A DNA stretch of 64,000 bases, taken from the NCBI GenBank assembly GCA_023079485.1, contig CM041083.1:158046552-158110551 (forward strand), in the 5' to 3' direction. The translations under genes and the position numbers were made by a program. This DNA is from Archilochus colubris. Lineage: Eukaryota > Chordata > Aves > Apodiformes > Trochilidae. Under the pieces are notes generated by a model. That model did no database searches. It saw only the letters and a program-made list of their open reading frames with translations, and was not told the DNA's origin. This document shows, in pieces, positions 12,066 to 25,626 of the stretch; the first letter of the stretch is position 1; every line of letters starts with the position of its first letter.

Positions 12066-13408
12066 ATGCTAAAATCAAACATAGTGAAATTTTTAAAAGT
12101 CTGATTTATCTCACACATTAATGATTCTTCCACAATTATGGCTACTGATAAGGGCTTTTTTAATGGAATTCTCTTCTCACCTGCCTCAAATATTAAATTT
12201 GGGAAATTAGGCTTCGACTGTGCTTATTAGTTAGAAATTGTTCCAGAAGCATTTATGGAGAAATTGCAATGTTCTGACAGTTACTTTTAGTATGATTTAC
12301 ATTGCATGGTAATGAGTTTCTTACTTAGGTTTGATATTAATACTTTCATTAATTTTTTTCAATAGCTTATAAGTGTACTACAGGTTGGAAACAAAAATGG
12401 AATCCACACAGACTTTCATAGTCAATAGAATGACTTAGAAAATCTATCTACTTAAGACATAGAAGCAGACTCTGCAGTTAGTTACTCCTCCAACTTCATC
12501 CAGTTTCTAAGGCAGTCATAGAAGAAATAATCTGTAACATATTTTCTATGATTTCAAAGTAGACTGATATGAGATCACCACTTTTTCTCTGTTTTCCCAT
12601 TTGCAGGTAGGAGAAACATGAAAAAAGAGATGTCATCTGAAGGCATATTCAGAACATCCTGGAATGCCCCCTAGAATTGTATAAAAGCCTATCTAGAATT
12701 TTCAAAATGGTCTTAATAGTTAAAATGAAAAATCTCAAGCTTTAATTCTAATCAGTCTTTATAATGATATGCTATTATATCTGTCTTTGATAATATAAAA
12801 AAGGCTTCTAGTATCATTTTACTAGAAATTACCAAGAACTGGGAACAGTCCTTTCCTCTTAGTATTCAACAGCAAACTGGCAAATCATTTTACATATCCA
12901 TAGCATAAAACTAGAATCTCTAAACTACTGGGAGATCAGTTTCTGAGGCAATTTATGTCAATTAAAATAGTTAAGCCTTCAAAAACATATCTGTTTTGGA
13001 TTTGGATTGTTAGGTTTGTTTTTTGAGGGTTTTTTTTTTGTGTGTATAGGGTATTCTTCATACCGAGTAAATAATTTTTCAGCCATAGGTTTACAGTGGG
13101 AAAGTTCAGGGAGCAGGAACAGTCACCTCCATCACCACTGAGCTGACAATTTACACATCACCTCTCCTGTTCTATACCAAAGTGTTTCTTTGCCTTCGCC
13201 AAAGCTGAGAAGTTATTTTTAAAATCCCAAACTACTGCCATGCAGCTGCCAACAACATAATTGTGGAATACACACATTCCCTAGTCCTCTCTGTATCATG
13301 GGGTTGTTTCATTACTTTAATACAGCATGGAAACATTCCTGATGGGGAAGTGGAGAGCAGCTGAGTTCCCATTTTCACAATGGATGCCTCTGCCTGCTAC
13401 ATTTGTCT

Positions 13409-13458
13409 TTTTCAAAGTAATTTTCTCCTTCTTTCTACTTTTCAAAGTAATTTTCTCC
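13409..13458. repeat. 20-nt direct repeat, 30-nt spacing
   Basis: TTTTCAAAGTAATTTTCTCC occurs perfectly at 13409-13428 and 13439-13458. Confidence 0.9.
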
Positions 13459-16210
13459 AAATGGACTATCTTTATCAGTAAATTGTTTTATTATCTGTTT
13501 TTGTTTTGTTTGTTTGTTTCCTTGGGTTTTTTTATTTCTAAAACTGAGTCACAGTGGAACCTGAAAAATTTTGTACTGCTTCATAATTCACAGCTAAGCT
13601 TGACCTTAATATTTAGAATAATTAGTAATATGGTTTTCTTTGCTTTTAATATAACTTTTGCTGTATTGAACACAAGTGTATCACTATTACTATTACTGGA
13701 AGCCTTTCCTGGCAGAAACTGAAGGCTTCAGTCCCAGTCACAGGTAAGCAATACAAAACACATCTTTTTCAGACATAGCAAGGATTTCCATTTCTTTGCT
13801 CTGTGAGAAAAAGTCAATACATTATCACCATAGCAATGCTTGCTCTGAGCTCAACAATTTCTGTGAGGAGAGAAGAGACATGCAGGGGTTTGTTAGGGAT
13901 GAAAAATTGTTTCAAACAGACCACCCAAGAAATACAGCACCCAGTGCTACATCTTTGCTTGTTACTCATGATATTAACAAAAGAACAGCATATTTTTTAA
14001 ATTTTCCAGGGTGTTAAAATTCACTGATATCTTGTCCATTATTATTTAAATATCTAGTTACTAAAAGTAATTAGACTTTTTCTTTTCACATATTTAGTTT
14101 CTCCTTTAACATAAATGGAGGATAAATATCCCCATAAAAATGAGCTCAATGAAGAACTTTTTCTTTAGGAATTTCTGTGTTCATGTGAATGGGAAATAAA
14201 TGAAGGTTATTTTACCAAAGGCAGACATTTACTTCGTTCCACTACCACCCCCCAGTTCCAAAAGGGAAAAGACCTGCCACTTTAAGAACATCTTTGCATT
14301 TTTGGTTCTTGGAACTAAAAAAATGGCTTTCTTTCATGAAATTTCCTGGAAAACACAGCAATCTTTAGGTGTTCATTTTAATTAAAACTCACTGGTATCT
14401 AGTGCATACAATGCATATTAATAAGAATGGACTGTAATTAAGGAATGTCTGCAACAAACACACCACTCCCATTGTTCGTGTTTATGTGAGTTACAAAAAT
14501 TCTCTAAAAAATGTTCCTGTTAACACTGTAGCATCATCAGTGTCATCCTTTCTTGTTATCAAACAACAGTTTTCTTCATAACTATTGGCAAGTAGTATAG
14601 GATAGCTGTTACTCACTGATAAGCCCAGTCTCTTAGCTGTTTGGGACCTAAGTACATCCTCAAACTGCATACAAAGGTTGAAAAGGTTGTAATATTATAT
14701 AACACTATGGAACTCTTCACTGTAGTGGTGAAGTCTTTGTGCAGGAAGCCCAGAATTTTTGAGCCTCTGAGACTGTGTTATGAGTTCCCATTGGGACAGA
14801 AATTCCTCAGAGTTCTCATTTTTCACCCAGGACATGAGAAAGAGAAAAATCAAGAAACTATTACAGCAAGGGAAATAATGCATCATGGGATTTTGAGGCT
14901 TAGACAATATATACAAAACTCAAAGAATAAATTTTTACTTAGCTAAAGAGTTGACATAGTTTTAATATCTTCTAGGAATAATTCTGGGGGAAAAAAAAAA
15001 CAACAACCAAAACAAACATTCAAAAGATGCCAGTTCTATTAAAAGAAAGAACTACAGCACCAGGGAAACCTTCATTAATGAAAATACATAAACTGTCCCA
15101 TGACTTGGACTGTGATGTTTTGCCACACAAGTAGGTGCCTTACACACTAGGCTTCAAAATTAAATATCATTATGCCAGTTTTATTTGGCTCTTAAGAAAC
15201 ATTTTTCTCTGTGATTTTAAGGAGTATCTTCATATCCCATCTTTTGATATATTCTCCAGGGAAGTTTTGGTTTACAGCTAGAGGAGGTAGTAAGATCTAA
15301 GTTTCTCATTTCCTTGGCAACTGTGCTTATCATGAGGTTATCCTATGAAAGAAAAGAGTGAGCCCAGCTGAGTTCTCTGAAGGAGACATTGCTGGTGCTT
15401 ATTTTCAAGTAAAAGCTTTCTCAGGAGCTCTGCACTGCTCTGTAAGCTTTCAGTCTCCTACATATATTTTGCTACAAGTGGATAAGATTATAAGATAATG
15501 GAAACCATTAAAAAAGCCACATAATACATGTTATGTATTTGGCCTGGTCACTAACAGAAGAGCATTTAACACTGCTGTTAACACCTTTAAAAATATATAT
15601 ATATTTAAACCATATCTTGGCCCATTCTTTTAACCTCCAGAAAGAGCCAGGAAGCCAAGGGCACCTTGAATCTGTAGGGTGTAGTGCTAGCCTGTTGGTG
15701 AGGGGTGGTCATGTCTTGGGTGGAGGGGATCCACCACAGAGAGAGCAACCAGCTGAGCTAACATGCTCAAGATCACTCTGTGGCCCTCTTTTATTTCACC
15801 AGAGATGTACAAGAACACGGAGAAGTTAGTGCTCCTGTTTTCTCAAAGTTTTCAGTCTTATAAAGGCTTCAGAAATATTTGGTTGAGAGGTAATTAGAAG
15901 TTTCTAAACTTTTAACTTAATCTTTGTCTTTTTTTTAAATGTTGAAACCAAAAGTCCTGATTGGAATAAACTCATGACCATTCAGGGTCACAGAAGGGCT
16001 TCAGAGTCAATGAAGACCTTGTAACTGAACACAGTTACACCAAAGTCAGTATCAGTTCAAATGTTTACACAATGATAAGGTAGTATTCTAGAAATGTGGT
16101 TTTCAACCTTTTCTGCTTTTTGAAGACTAGCCATTTTTCATTAATATATAGAATAATATAAGCTCACTGACAAATAAAAAACCCTGCTTCTATAATTACC
16201 TTGGTTTTTC

Positions 16211-16260
16211 TATGATTTCTATGATTTATTCTTTGTATGATTTCTATGACTTATTCTTTG
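16211..16260. repeat. 25-nt tandem duplication
   Basis: Two adjacent 25-nt units starting TATGATTTCTATGA, differing at a single position. Confidence 0.9.
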
Positions 16261-19200
16261 GAAGGAATTTACAGTCAGCAGAAGTGCTGGTATCACACAT
16301 TGAAACCCATTATGCTGAATAAACATCTCTACATCTCACCCTGTTGTTCTTTCTTGCCTTTCGTTTTGATTTAAAGGAGAGTTCTGCTTGATGTGGGGTT
16401 TTTTGACTTCAGTCAACCTCCTGTTTCCTAAGGATAATTGTTTTCTTTTTTTATGGAGATGGTTCTTCCACACAGCTTGAGAGTGGCTGAATACTCTCTT
16501 CTTCCCAAGGTAAATACTTCTCTGAAGTCTGTAACAGGAAAAAGATCTTACAGACATGTGCTAGATAAAAACATTCTTCTCTCACAAACACCTCAAATTA
16601 AAATTATACAGGAACCTATATTCATCTAGGTTCACTATGCCTTTAAAATATTCTGTTTTGCACTTATTTGCTCTCAAGGTAACATGAAATTACAACAACA
16701 TTTAGTCTAAAAAGCAACCAGCTGATGAGCTCATGTGAACTACACTGACCATATATCCATGGTACCTGCTTCATCATTTTCACTAGTTTTAAATCTAATA
16801 CAGTCTTAGGCATCTTCCCTCTCTTCTTTTAAGTGCAAAATCTAAGAATTTTCTATGGCTGAAGAATGGCATTTTTGCAAGAAAAAATATAAGAGGCATA
16901 ATAGAAGAGGAAATCTACCTAACAGTACGTTTAGAGAATAAAGTTGTAAAAAATTTTTATAAAATATGACAATGGTTGCTTATTTGTCTTTCTGAGAGGT
17001 AGTGCCATGGAATCCAGTGTTGAGGAAGTCACACTCAGGAGCAGTGAGTTAATGAATCCCAAAGTGAAACAAGAAGAGGATAAACTGTAGAGAACCTAAC
17101 ATCCTGAGAAACTTTTCCTAAATAAATACATCTCCCAATAAAGAAGGGAAAATATTTTTTTAAGAATTCTTCTTTGCCTGTTTTTTTAGGGCATTTTTAT
17201 TGTCCTTTTTGACTGTGCACAGACTTCTTTCTTAATTTACTAAAAATCATTGACTTATAAAAGTCCTAAAAAACTTGATTTCTGATTTTAGACCAGATCA
17301 GAATAATTACAGAGTCAGCATTTTACTCCTCACTACATAAAAAAGATCCACATACCAGCCTTCATCCAGTCATTAATTTATACATATCTTCTACACTAAA
17401 TATCCAAGTTTAAGACCAGCTTCTGAAGAAAGCTGAGGCCAAGCTAGGCCCACAAAGGCTGGATTCAAAAGGTGTTTGTTTTCACAGATACAGACATCAG
17501 CCACACTGTTGTTTCTTGTTTACATTCTTATAAAGAAATAGCTATTTGCTCCCAGCTGGCTTCCAGCTATCTGGTGTTAATTCTGCTTTCCAAGTGGGGC
17601 ACGGAGAATTAAGTGCATTTCACAGCAGTAGTTTTAGTAGCTTCCTATAGTCCCTCTGCTCTTAATGGTAAATGTAGAACCCAAACCATTCCTGGCCCTC
17701 CTGTCTGAAATACCCACATGATCTGACAGCTGTCTCTAGCTGAATATGCAACTGTATGTCCAATACTTCATATGGTTTTGGCAGAAGTCCTAATACCACC
17801 TATTAATCTGGTCATTAATGCCCTAATTGGTCTCTTCAGAAAAGGGAAAGGTTATTTTGGATAAAAGTTTACATCTTCTTCAGTAAAAAAAAAAAATAAA
17901 AAAATTCCATTCCCAATTAAATGGTGAAGCACTCCTTCAGCAAATAGTCTCCCACATGAACAGCCTCTGACTCACAGAGAGATCAGATGCCATAGTCCAT
18001 TAGCCTTCTGGGATAACATGTGCTGTTACCTATCTCTGAAGTGACTGGAAGACAAACTAATTTGGAAAAGTATATCCAGCTGTGGACAGGCTAGCCTTTC
18101 AAAGGTTTCAAAGGCTCTGTTGCAGAATTCCTTCTCTATTACTTTCCTGAAACCACCCAGGTCAGTCAAAGAAGTAACAAGGATGTAAATAAAATAATTT
18201 ATTTTATTTTATCAAGAGGTTAGTTTTGTACACTCCAAGTCTTTCAGCAGGACCTCCCTGAAGACATAAGTAGAATTAAAAGTCCAGTGGCATAGTTTGA
18301 ACTTCACGCTTGGGCTGAGCTTCGTGGTGCTTGGGTTAGAGAGCATTGCAGATGATTGCCAAGCCAGGAAGAGTTGGCTTGCAGCAGCTGAAAGATGCAC
18401 ACTTAGCCACTAAGGGAGTCCTAAACATCCTAAACATCATCCTGACTCAGAAGGTGAAGTAGACATGAGATCTACATCCATGTGACCAAACTCATCCTGA
18501 GGTTTTGTGGGGATGTGGAGTGAGAAGTCGGTGGTTCCTTTTCTTCTTTGCATTCTTTATCAGCAATTGCACAATTTGAACTGTGGTGAAATTACCAGAT
18601 TGACCTTGCCAGCCTGCTAAGTGGAATGAAGGTCTTGATTACACTGCTTTTGGTCTACTGAATTCCACCACTGAGCAGTGCTGAGATGACTACTTCCAGA
18701 CAGCCTCAGGCAGAGGTTCAGGAACTCTGTATTAAACTTGCATGGAACTAGACAAAGGGATTCCCCCAAAAGGACTGTCATAAGATCATGACTATCCAAA
18801 TAGTCTAACTATTCAGGTTTAACTAATCAAAATCCATTAAAGCAGTCTGCTCTCAGCCTTCATAGGCAACTTGTGGTTTTCACTCAAATAGGGAGCAACC
18901 TACACAGTATACAGTTTCATAGATCAAATGACATAATTAAGGCTTCTTATCTCACAGTCTGATATCATCTTTGGGATGACAGCTGCAGGGAGAATCGCCT
19001 GCAGCAGAGTTATCCCAATGCCAGCCACTCAACTAGACTGCAGCTTCCTCATCTCTGACCTGTGCTGAATGACCTTCTGGGTCCAGAAAACATTTCAGGA
19101 GACCATTTCTGCTTGTGACAGAAATCTGCTGTGTCAGCTCATTGATTTGAGATCTATCCTGAGCATGCATCCATTTCAATGGTCAGCATAGGCCAAAATC

Positions 19201-20440
19201 ACAGGTACCTAAACAAAGGCACCAAAAGTATCTCCCTGGCCCCAGCTGCCACTGAAGAAAGGTGCAGATCTCTCACAGGACAGGTTTCATAACCTGCTGG
19301 TATTCTATCAGTAGAGGATGTCAAAGGCATTCTGAATTTTTCAGAGCATCTCAAATGACACTTACCAGTTATGTCTGGGCAACAGCTTTGTGTTTCTGCC
19401 ATGAAACCAGAACTAGATAATCTCACTCCTAGCAAAGGCTGTCAGTTCTTTCAAGTACTCTTGCAGCAGCAGATCTTGAACCAGCAGCATGAGATGCTGG
19501 CTACCACCTGAAACATCTAAATTAAGATTAAAGCTGAAACCATGATAAAATCCTTGAGAATATGTTATGAATAAGATACAGGAGAGTATGTGGAGCCAAA
19601 CACATTCATTGTTTTATTTTACTGTTTCCTCTCATGTTTCTTAGAGAGGAAATGCAGTTAGAAGAACTCATTCTCTCTCCTCCAAATGGTAAATTAGGCA
19701 CAAAATATAGTGCTGGGGAGAATCTGGTCTTTGCATCTCTGTGTGGGATACAGAGTTCAAATCACAGGACTCTAGTGATGTAGATAAATCCAGTTTATTT
19801 AGGGTGTGAGTACTGTGTCCAGTTGCAACAATTACTGTGTGTTCGAGCAAGAATTCCCTGTGTGTACAACCTATTTGAAAATAGTTTTGTACATGAAAAT
19901 ACATTCATCATGCAGATTTCCTCATCAATTCAAACTCTGATTAGAGAGACAGGAAGAAGTCTTATTTCATAGGAAATATTCCAAAGACACAATTTTCTGT
20001 TGTGATGCTAAGTGAAAGGCCTCTCTTATCAGACCAAGATTTTACCTTCCTAGTGTTGAAACCTGAGAAACATTTCCTTACTTTCAGAAGATCCTGAAGT
20101 CTAAATGACACCAGAAAAAGACTGTGGATTTTCCCTATCTAAAACCAGACTTTTAATTTAGGTGATCATAGCTTCCATTTAAAGACATGGCAGGAGAAAC
20201 AGAAGACTCATGCATATCCCCAGTATATTCAGTATGACCTCCAGATAGGAAACATCACCTGAGTCACCCACTGACTGTGGAGAGTCAAAGTCAATTACAT
20301 GCCTGATATTATATCTTTGGTTATTTGCCCAAAGTTAGTTTGGAAAAACTCCATCCTAAAATGCTTCAACATGCTGGCTGGTTAAACTATTGTTGACCCT
20401 TACAGAATGAACTGCAGTCTGCAGAAATAGCAGAAAATAA

Positions 20441-20474
20441 GAAAAAAAAAAAAAAGAAAAAGAAAAAGAAAAAG
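20441..20474. repeat. A-rich (AAAAG)n run
   Basis: A14 followed by four AAAAG units. Confidence 0.9.
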
Positions 20475-20837
20475 CAGAAATATCTCTATTTCTTCTGTGC
20501 CAGTAAACCAAATAATGAGATGAAGGAGTTTCAAATTCAGCAGTCCTAAGAGTTTTCCATTCTTGTCATCACCAGCAATCTTAGAAGGAATATCTTAATT
20601 AGAATCTCAACATTTTCTTTTAACAAATTTGCCTTAGGTTTGCCCAAAAGAGTTGAACTAGTCTAGTTTGCTTATGTACTTCTTTGATTCGTTTTATCAG
20701 ACTGACTGTCTGATTTATCTTTAATCTGCTAATACACTTAACATTTTACTAATATGTTTCTCAATTACTAATTGTTTCTTGTGGAGAGTCCTTGTTTCTT
20801 ATTATCCCCTGGTACATTACGTTGCATTTTTTCATGC

Positions 20838-20854
20838 AAAAAAAAAAAAAAAAA
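20838..20854. repeat. A17 homopolymer
   Basis: Seventeen consecutive A residues. Confidence 0.95.
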
Positions 20855-21869
20855 TCTCTGCATGTCAGTAGCCAGGAGCACTGGCTGCATGGTTGATACC
20901 TGAGTTCTGTTGAGTTCCTGTTCCCTGTGCTTTCATAAACAAATAAAAGGGGAAAGGGAAGGTGATGAAGGGATGTGCTATCATTATATGCTCACCCATA
21001 ATCATAAACTGGCCTTCCAAATGTTTAGATTGTCTTACGTGCTATTACTATAGTACAAAAAAAAGGCAAATAAGAAAATAAGGATATAAATTTATTTTTC
21101 TTACGAGGCTTCCTAATCTACCTTCCCAAAGTGCAGTAACAGCTGTTCTGACTCTTCCCACACCAGTGTTTAAAGATCTAAAATTTTGGCTGTTTAGACT
21201 GACAAGATCTAGTCAAAACTTGTTTCTTTTGCTAAATTCATCCTGGAAAAGTCACTTTAAAATTATTAAAGGAAGCTATAGGTTTAACTTCATGGAAATC
21301 AAGAAACAAACCTAAATATATTTAATTACTTGAACCAAACCTCCAGCCTTGTTGCTTGTTTACCTCTGGAATGACCTGGCAGAAAGCATAGCTTCATGTT
21401 AGTAAACAATTTATGGGGAATATGTTTCTTTTCTCTTCATACCTTGTAGACTTCCTAAAGTATCCAGTATGCTGCTTTCTGAAGAAATTCTGAAACATTA
21501 GATATTTACTATTAGATACATTCATTTAAACTCTATTTATGTTAGCTTCTATTACCAAACAGCCATAGTTAAGTTGTAACTTAACTTTGAATTTGAGTGC
21601 TTTCAAACCAGTTTTACCAAGCATTCCAGACATCCCAACTTCATAAAGATACAGCTTTCCTTCCATCTGTAGACATCAAGTAAAATTTTTAACCGGTACC
21701 TAGAGGCGTTCTGCTAATAAACTAACATCTGTTTATCACTGGGCCCATGAGTAGTTTCACTTTATCCAAATAGACAAACTTATTAAATGTAAATTTTCCC
21801 TCATTACACATCTGCAAGGGTAAATAACCTTTGTAGTTTCATCATAACTTTTATAGAGAGCTGTTGCTA

Positions 21870-21921
21870 AATAAAAATAAAATAAACAAAACAAACAAAC
21901 AAAACAAACAAACAAGCAAAA
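21870..21921. repeat. (AAAT)n/(CAAA)n simple repeat
   Basis: Imperfect AAAAT units grading into CAAA units. Confidence 0.85.
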
Positions 21922-22918
21922 ATTTTTAAGAACTATTCCTGGGCTGTTTTCTAATATTAAAGAAGAGTATAGACCACAAGAGGGATCACCTTATCTTTGC
22001 ATATATTCTGGTTTTATCAGAACATAGCAGCAGTGAAATTCTGGAAATTCACAAGGGAAAAAAGATCTACCAAAAGAGAAATTACAAATTTCAGAAGCAA
22101 AGGAAAAGTTGCAGAACTTGCTAACATTGTACCAAGTTGAGAGCATCAGCTGATCCAGCAACTTCAATCAGCAGCCAAAAGCAGTTCCTATATAAAACAA
22201 ACAAACAAAACCAACAACAAAACTGGCTTAGTTGTAATGGAAAATTAGTAAGATGAGCTGCAGATAGTAGCTTTCTGTAGCAGTTTTCTATTAATGAAAG
22301 TCTGAGGACTACACTGGGATATAGCTTAAGCTAAAGGTGAACTGGTGTGGGAAATAAATTACGGTAGATGTCTAGAAAGATTCTTGAACATTGTAGAACA
22401 ACTTTTCTACTGTGGATGTCAAGAAGTGATGTTGATAGGGCGTGCTGGAAGGCTTCCAGTGAAAATGACCGAGGAGGGTTTAAGGGCTAAAGAGAATGAA
22501 AGCACTTTGATTTTACTGACTCCTACAAGAGAAGAGAGCTACAGCCAAAGGTACAAATACATTCAGTTCTCTCCTATAATCATAAAATTCTTCTAAACCA
22601 AAAGTCTGACTCCATCACCACATTCTAGGAAGACTTGCACCATACGCCAAATATGCCCTCATGTTTTCCTGCTTTACATTGCATCAAGATGAGCAAAGAA
22701 ACTGGAAAAGCATCATAGCTGCCTGATTAAAAGACATCTAAACCTTTTTAAGTACTGTTTATCAGTTTCAACCTCTAATTAAAATATGGTGGGCACCTCT
22801 GGAGGGCAATTCATTCCACCATAAAAACAGATACCAAAAACAGGTGGGATTAATTGCTCTGGATTAATTTACAATGGAAAGATCTTGACAATGTAGCTAA
22901 TCTAGGCAATGTAGCTAA

Positions 22919-22952
22919 TACATACATACATATGTACATACATACATACATA
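22919..22952. repeat. (CATA)n microsatellite
   Basis: Eight CATA-type units with one TATG interruption. Confidence 0.9.
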
Positions 22953-24477
22953 GGTTGAGGTTAAAATGAGGGAATCCAGCCTGGAGGATATTGATGATAT
23001 TACCTACTAGTAATAAACTAAGATACATGCTTAGCTAAATTTCAAGCCAGATTAGTCTGAGATACCTAGCCTTTAGATGACTAAAAGTAAATAAAATTAG
23101 ATTTCACTTTTTATGGCAAGAGAAAGGGTTGTAAGTCAGCTCCAGCTTATTCCAAGGGTGAATTAGCAAAAACTGATAACTTTTTCTTATTTATGTCATT
23201 GTTGTAAACAGGAAAGACTTGAAAATTTCATCTAAATGTAGCTAACTATATTTATGTTATACTTAAACGTGTTAATACCATTTGTTCCAAAATTTGTTTT
23301 AGTGGAGGGAGGCAGTAAAGAGGTTCAACAGGTTATCCCAAATTCAGCAGTTACATGTGGTGCTTCTTGATGATTTCTGAGCACTATATTGCAAACAATT
23401 GTAGTCTCTCAATACCTGCAAGTGGCTCTGGTACAAAGGAGCGGAGATGATCCATCTTTATATGACTCATTATGGGGTTTTTTTTATGTCTCTCCAAATA
23501 CCTGTATCTCTATGCATTTATAGAGACTCAAGTGCATGGCATTTCTAAAGCTGATGATTCATTTCTGGGTAAAATATCACTGAATATCACTCTTGAATTT
23601 CTGGGGTTTTTGGTGTTGTTTTTTTTTAATGTTAGTATATATGCTACACCAGTTTTAAAAAAGAGAAGCATTCAAAATTCAAAATTAAACTAATTGGCTA
23701 ATAATTCACCTGCTCTATAGCTACTCAGATGTGAGTCCATCATAAATTAAGTTTGTTTAAAAGTTCTTGAAGAAGAATACATCAATATTAAACTCTATGA
23801 TATATAGATTTATTCTACTTTTTGCTCTGTAAACTGCAAAAATGTAGGGTGTGTAAAAAAGATACAAATGTACAAATGTAACCCAAATAGATGTTTCTTC
23901 TTAAAAAACATGGCTACTCCTTCACCTGATATCTAATGATCTCCACAACACAGAATATTATCCTGGCATTAAATTTATATAGCAAGAATGTGGTTTAGTA
24001 AACATTATTTTTCACAGAATATTCTAGAACTCACCATTTTTATTCCTAATTGCATTAGCACAACAAACATTATAATGTAGTTAACACAGCTGTAACTTAA
24101 GAGTTGCTATTTTTAAGACCTTAAATTTTGTGACCAGAGCTTCCAGTTACCCATATGGATGCTTGTTGATGAATCACTTCTTAATCACTTCTAAATACTT
24201 CTTTAATGTCTTCATAGAAGCATACAAAATACATAGATGAATAGTGGTTTTAATATACTCACAAATACACTGTGTTATAAGAGCCTTCATGTCTTTGCTC
24301 ATCTTTGGAGTATTGACAAGAGCTAGAGTCAGATGTATTCCTTGTTCTAGCCAAGCACCTTTGCAACCTGAAGGATGTTTTAATCCTGCTAGCAGATATC
24401 CAAACTTTTTTTCTGGCAATCAAAACTCAGTAAGGAGTCCTTCTGATAAATGCAATGGCAAAAGGAGTAGAATCATA

Positions 24478-25626
24478 GCATCATAGAATCATAGAATTGG
24501 CTGGGTTGGAAGGGACCTCAGAGATCATCGAGTCCAACCCTTGAACCACCGTTGCAGTTGCTAGACTATGGCACTGAGTGCCACATCCAGTCTTTTTTTA
24601 AATATCTCCAGGGATGGAGAATCCACTACTTCCCTGGGCAGCCCATTCCAATGCCGGATCACTCTCTCCGTAAAGAAATTCTTTCTAATATCTAACCTAA
24701 ATTTCCCCTGGCACAATTTAAGTCCATGCCCTCTTGTCTTGTTGAAAGTCATCTGGCAAAAGAGACCAACGTCCACCTGGCTACAACCTCCTTTCAGGTA
24801 CTTGTAGAGAGTGATGAGGTCTCCCCTGAGCCACCTCTTCTCCAGGCTGAACAGCCCCAGCTCCCTCAGCCTCTCCTCATAGGGTCTGTGCTCGAGTCCC
24901 TTCACCAGCCTGGTTGCCCTCCTTTGGACCCGCTCCAGGACCTTGATATCCTTCCTGAACTGAGGGGCCCAGAACTGGACACAGTACTCGAGGTGTGGCC
25001 TCACCAACGCTGAGTACAGGGGCAGAATCACTTCCTTGGACCTGCTGGCCACGCTGTTCCTGATCCAGGCCAGGATGCCATTGGCCTTCTTGGCCACCTG
25101 GGCACACTGCTGGCTCATGTTCAGCTTCCTGTCAATCCAGACTCCCAGGTCCCTTTCTGCCTGGCTGCTCTCAGCCACTCCGTGTCCAGCCTGTAGTGCT
25201 GCATGGGGTTGTGGCCAAAGCGCAGGACCCGGCACTTGGCCGTGTTAAACCTCATCCCATTGGAATCAGCCCAACTCTCCAGTCTGTCCAGGTCCCTCTG
25301 CAGAGCCCTCCTGCCTTCCAGCTGATCCACACTCCCCCCCAGCTTAGTGTCATCTGCGAATTTGCTGATGATGGACTCAATCCCCTCATCTAAATCATCA
25401 ATAAAGATATTGAACAGAACTGGGCCCAACACTGATCCCTGGGGGACACCACTAGTGACCGGCTGCCAACTGGATGCAGCCCCGTTCAGCACCACTCTCT
25501 GGGCCCAGCCCTCCAGCCAGTTCTTAACCCAGCACAGGGTGCTCCTGTCGAAGCTGCGGGCTGCCAGCTTTTTCAGGAGGATGCTGTGGGAGATGGTGTC
25601 AAAGGCCTTGCTGAAGTCCAGGTAGG
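24478..25626 (-). mobile_element. CR1 LINE, relatively young, 5'-truncated
   Basis: Starts with reverse-complement 3' terminal repeats (CATCATAGAATCATAGAATT) and the GGCTGGGTTGGAAGGGACCT block, then a short 3' UTR and about 1.05 kb of ORF2. Homology ends at TCCAGGTA near 25626, where the element is 5'-truncated. Two long frames survive, so it is the least decayed CR1 in the window. The incomplete copy at 63890-64000 is of the same subfamily. Confidence 0.95.
24561..25626 (-). pseudogene. CR1 ORF2 C-terminal fragment (reverse transcriptase), frameshifted
   Basis: On the - strand the fragment starts within the RT domain at the [18 protein letters not shown] motif. It continues through [20 protein letters not shown] and the catalytic FADD box (25349-25360; the two aspartates coordinate metal in this RT family). 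The frame then shifts near 25168-25176, where one base appears to be missing relative to the repeat consensus. The second frame carries the post-RT region ([17 protein letters not shown], then [20 protein letters not shown]) to a stop at 24561. CR1 ORF2 normally encodes endonuclease plus RT; the endonuclease and the first RT motifs are absent here. It cannot encode an active protein. Confidence 0.9.

Larger units (their letters stand above)
12066..24477. other. Long AT-rich intergenic stretch, no gene seen
   Basis: Twelve kilobases with no recognised exon, RNA gene, CR1 or LTR apart from the small repeats listed separately. The longest open frame, about 131 codons at 13327-13722, is rich in F, L and S from T-rich sequence and matches nothing. 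The more balanced section at 17,900-19,500 was read on both strands without finding a recognisable protein. Confidence 0.5.

Noticed and set aside
13327..13722. 131-codon + strand frame
   Set aside because: Phe/Leu/Ser-rich translation of T-rich DNA containing a duplicated 20-mer; no recognisable family and no splice or expression context.
18180..19500. Possible - strand transcript end (AATAAA-like motifs near 18186-18208) with small frames
   Set aside because: The motifs come from a plain AT-rich run and none of the frames upstream on the - strand resembles a known protein.
2340..22960. Spaced short repeats that might suggest a CRISPR-like array
   Set aside because: The GATA, CATA and CAAA units are ordinary eukaryotic microsatellites without unique spacers of constant length.
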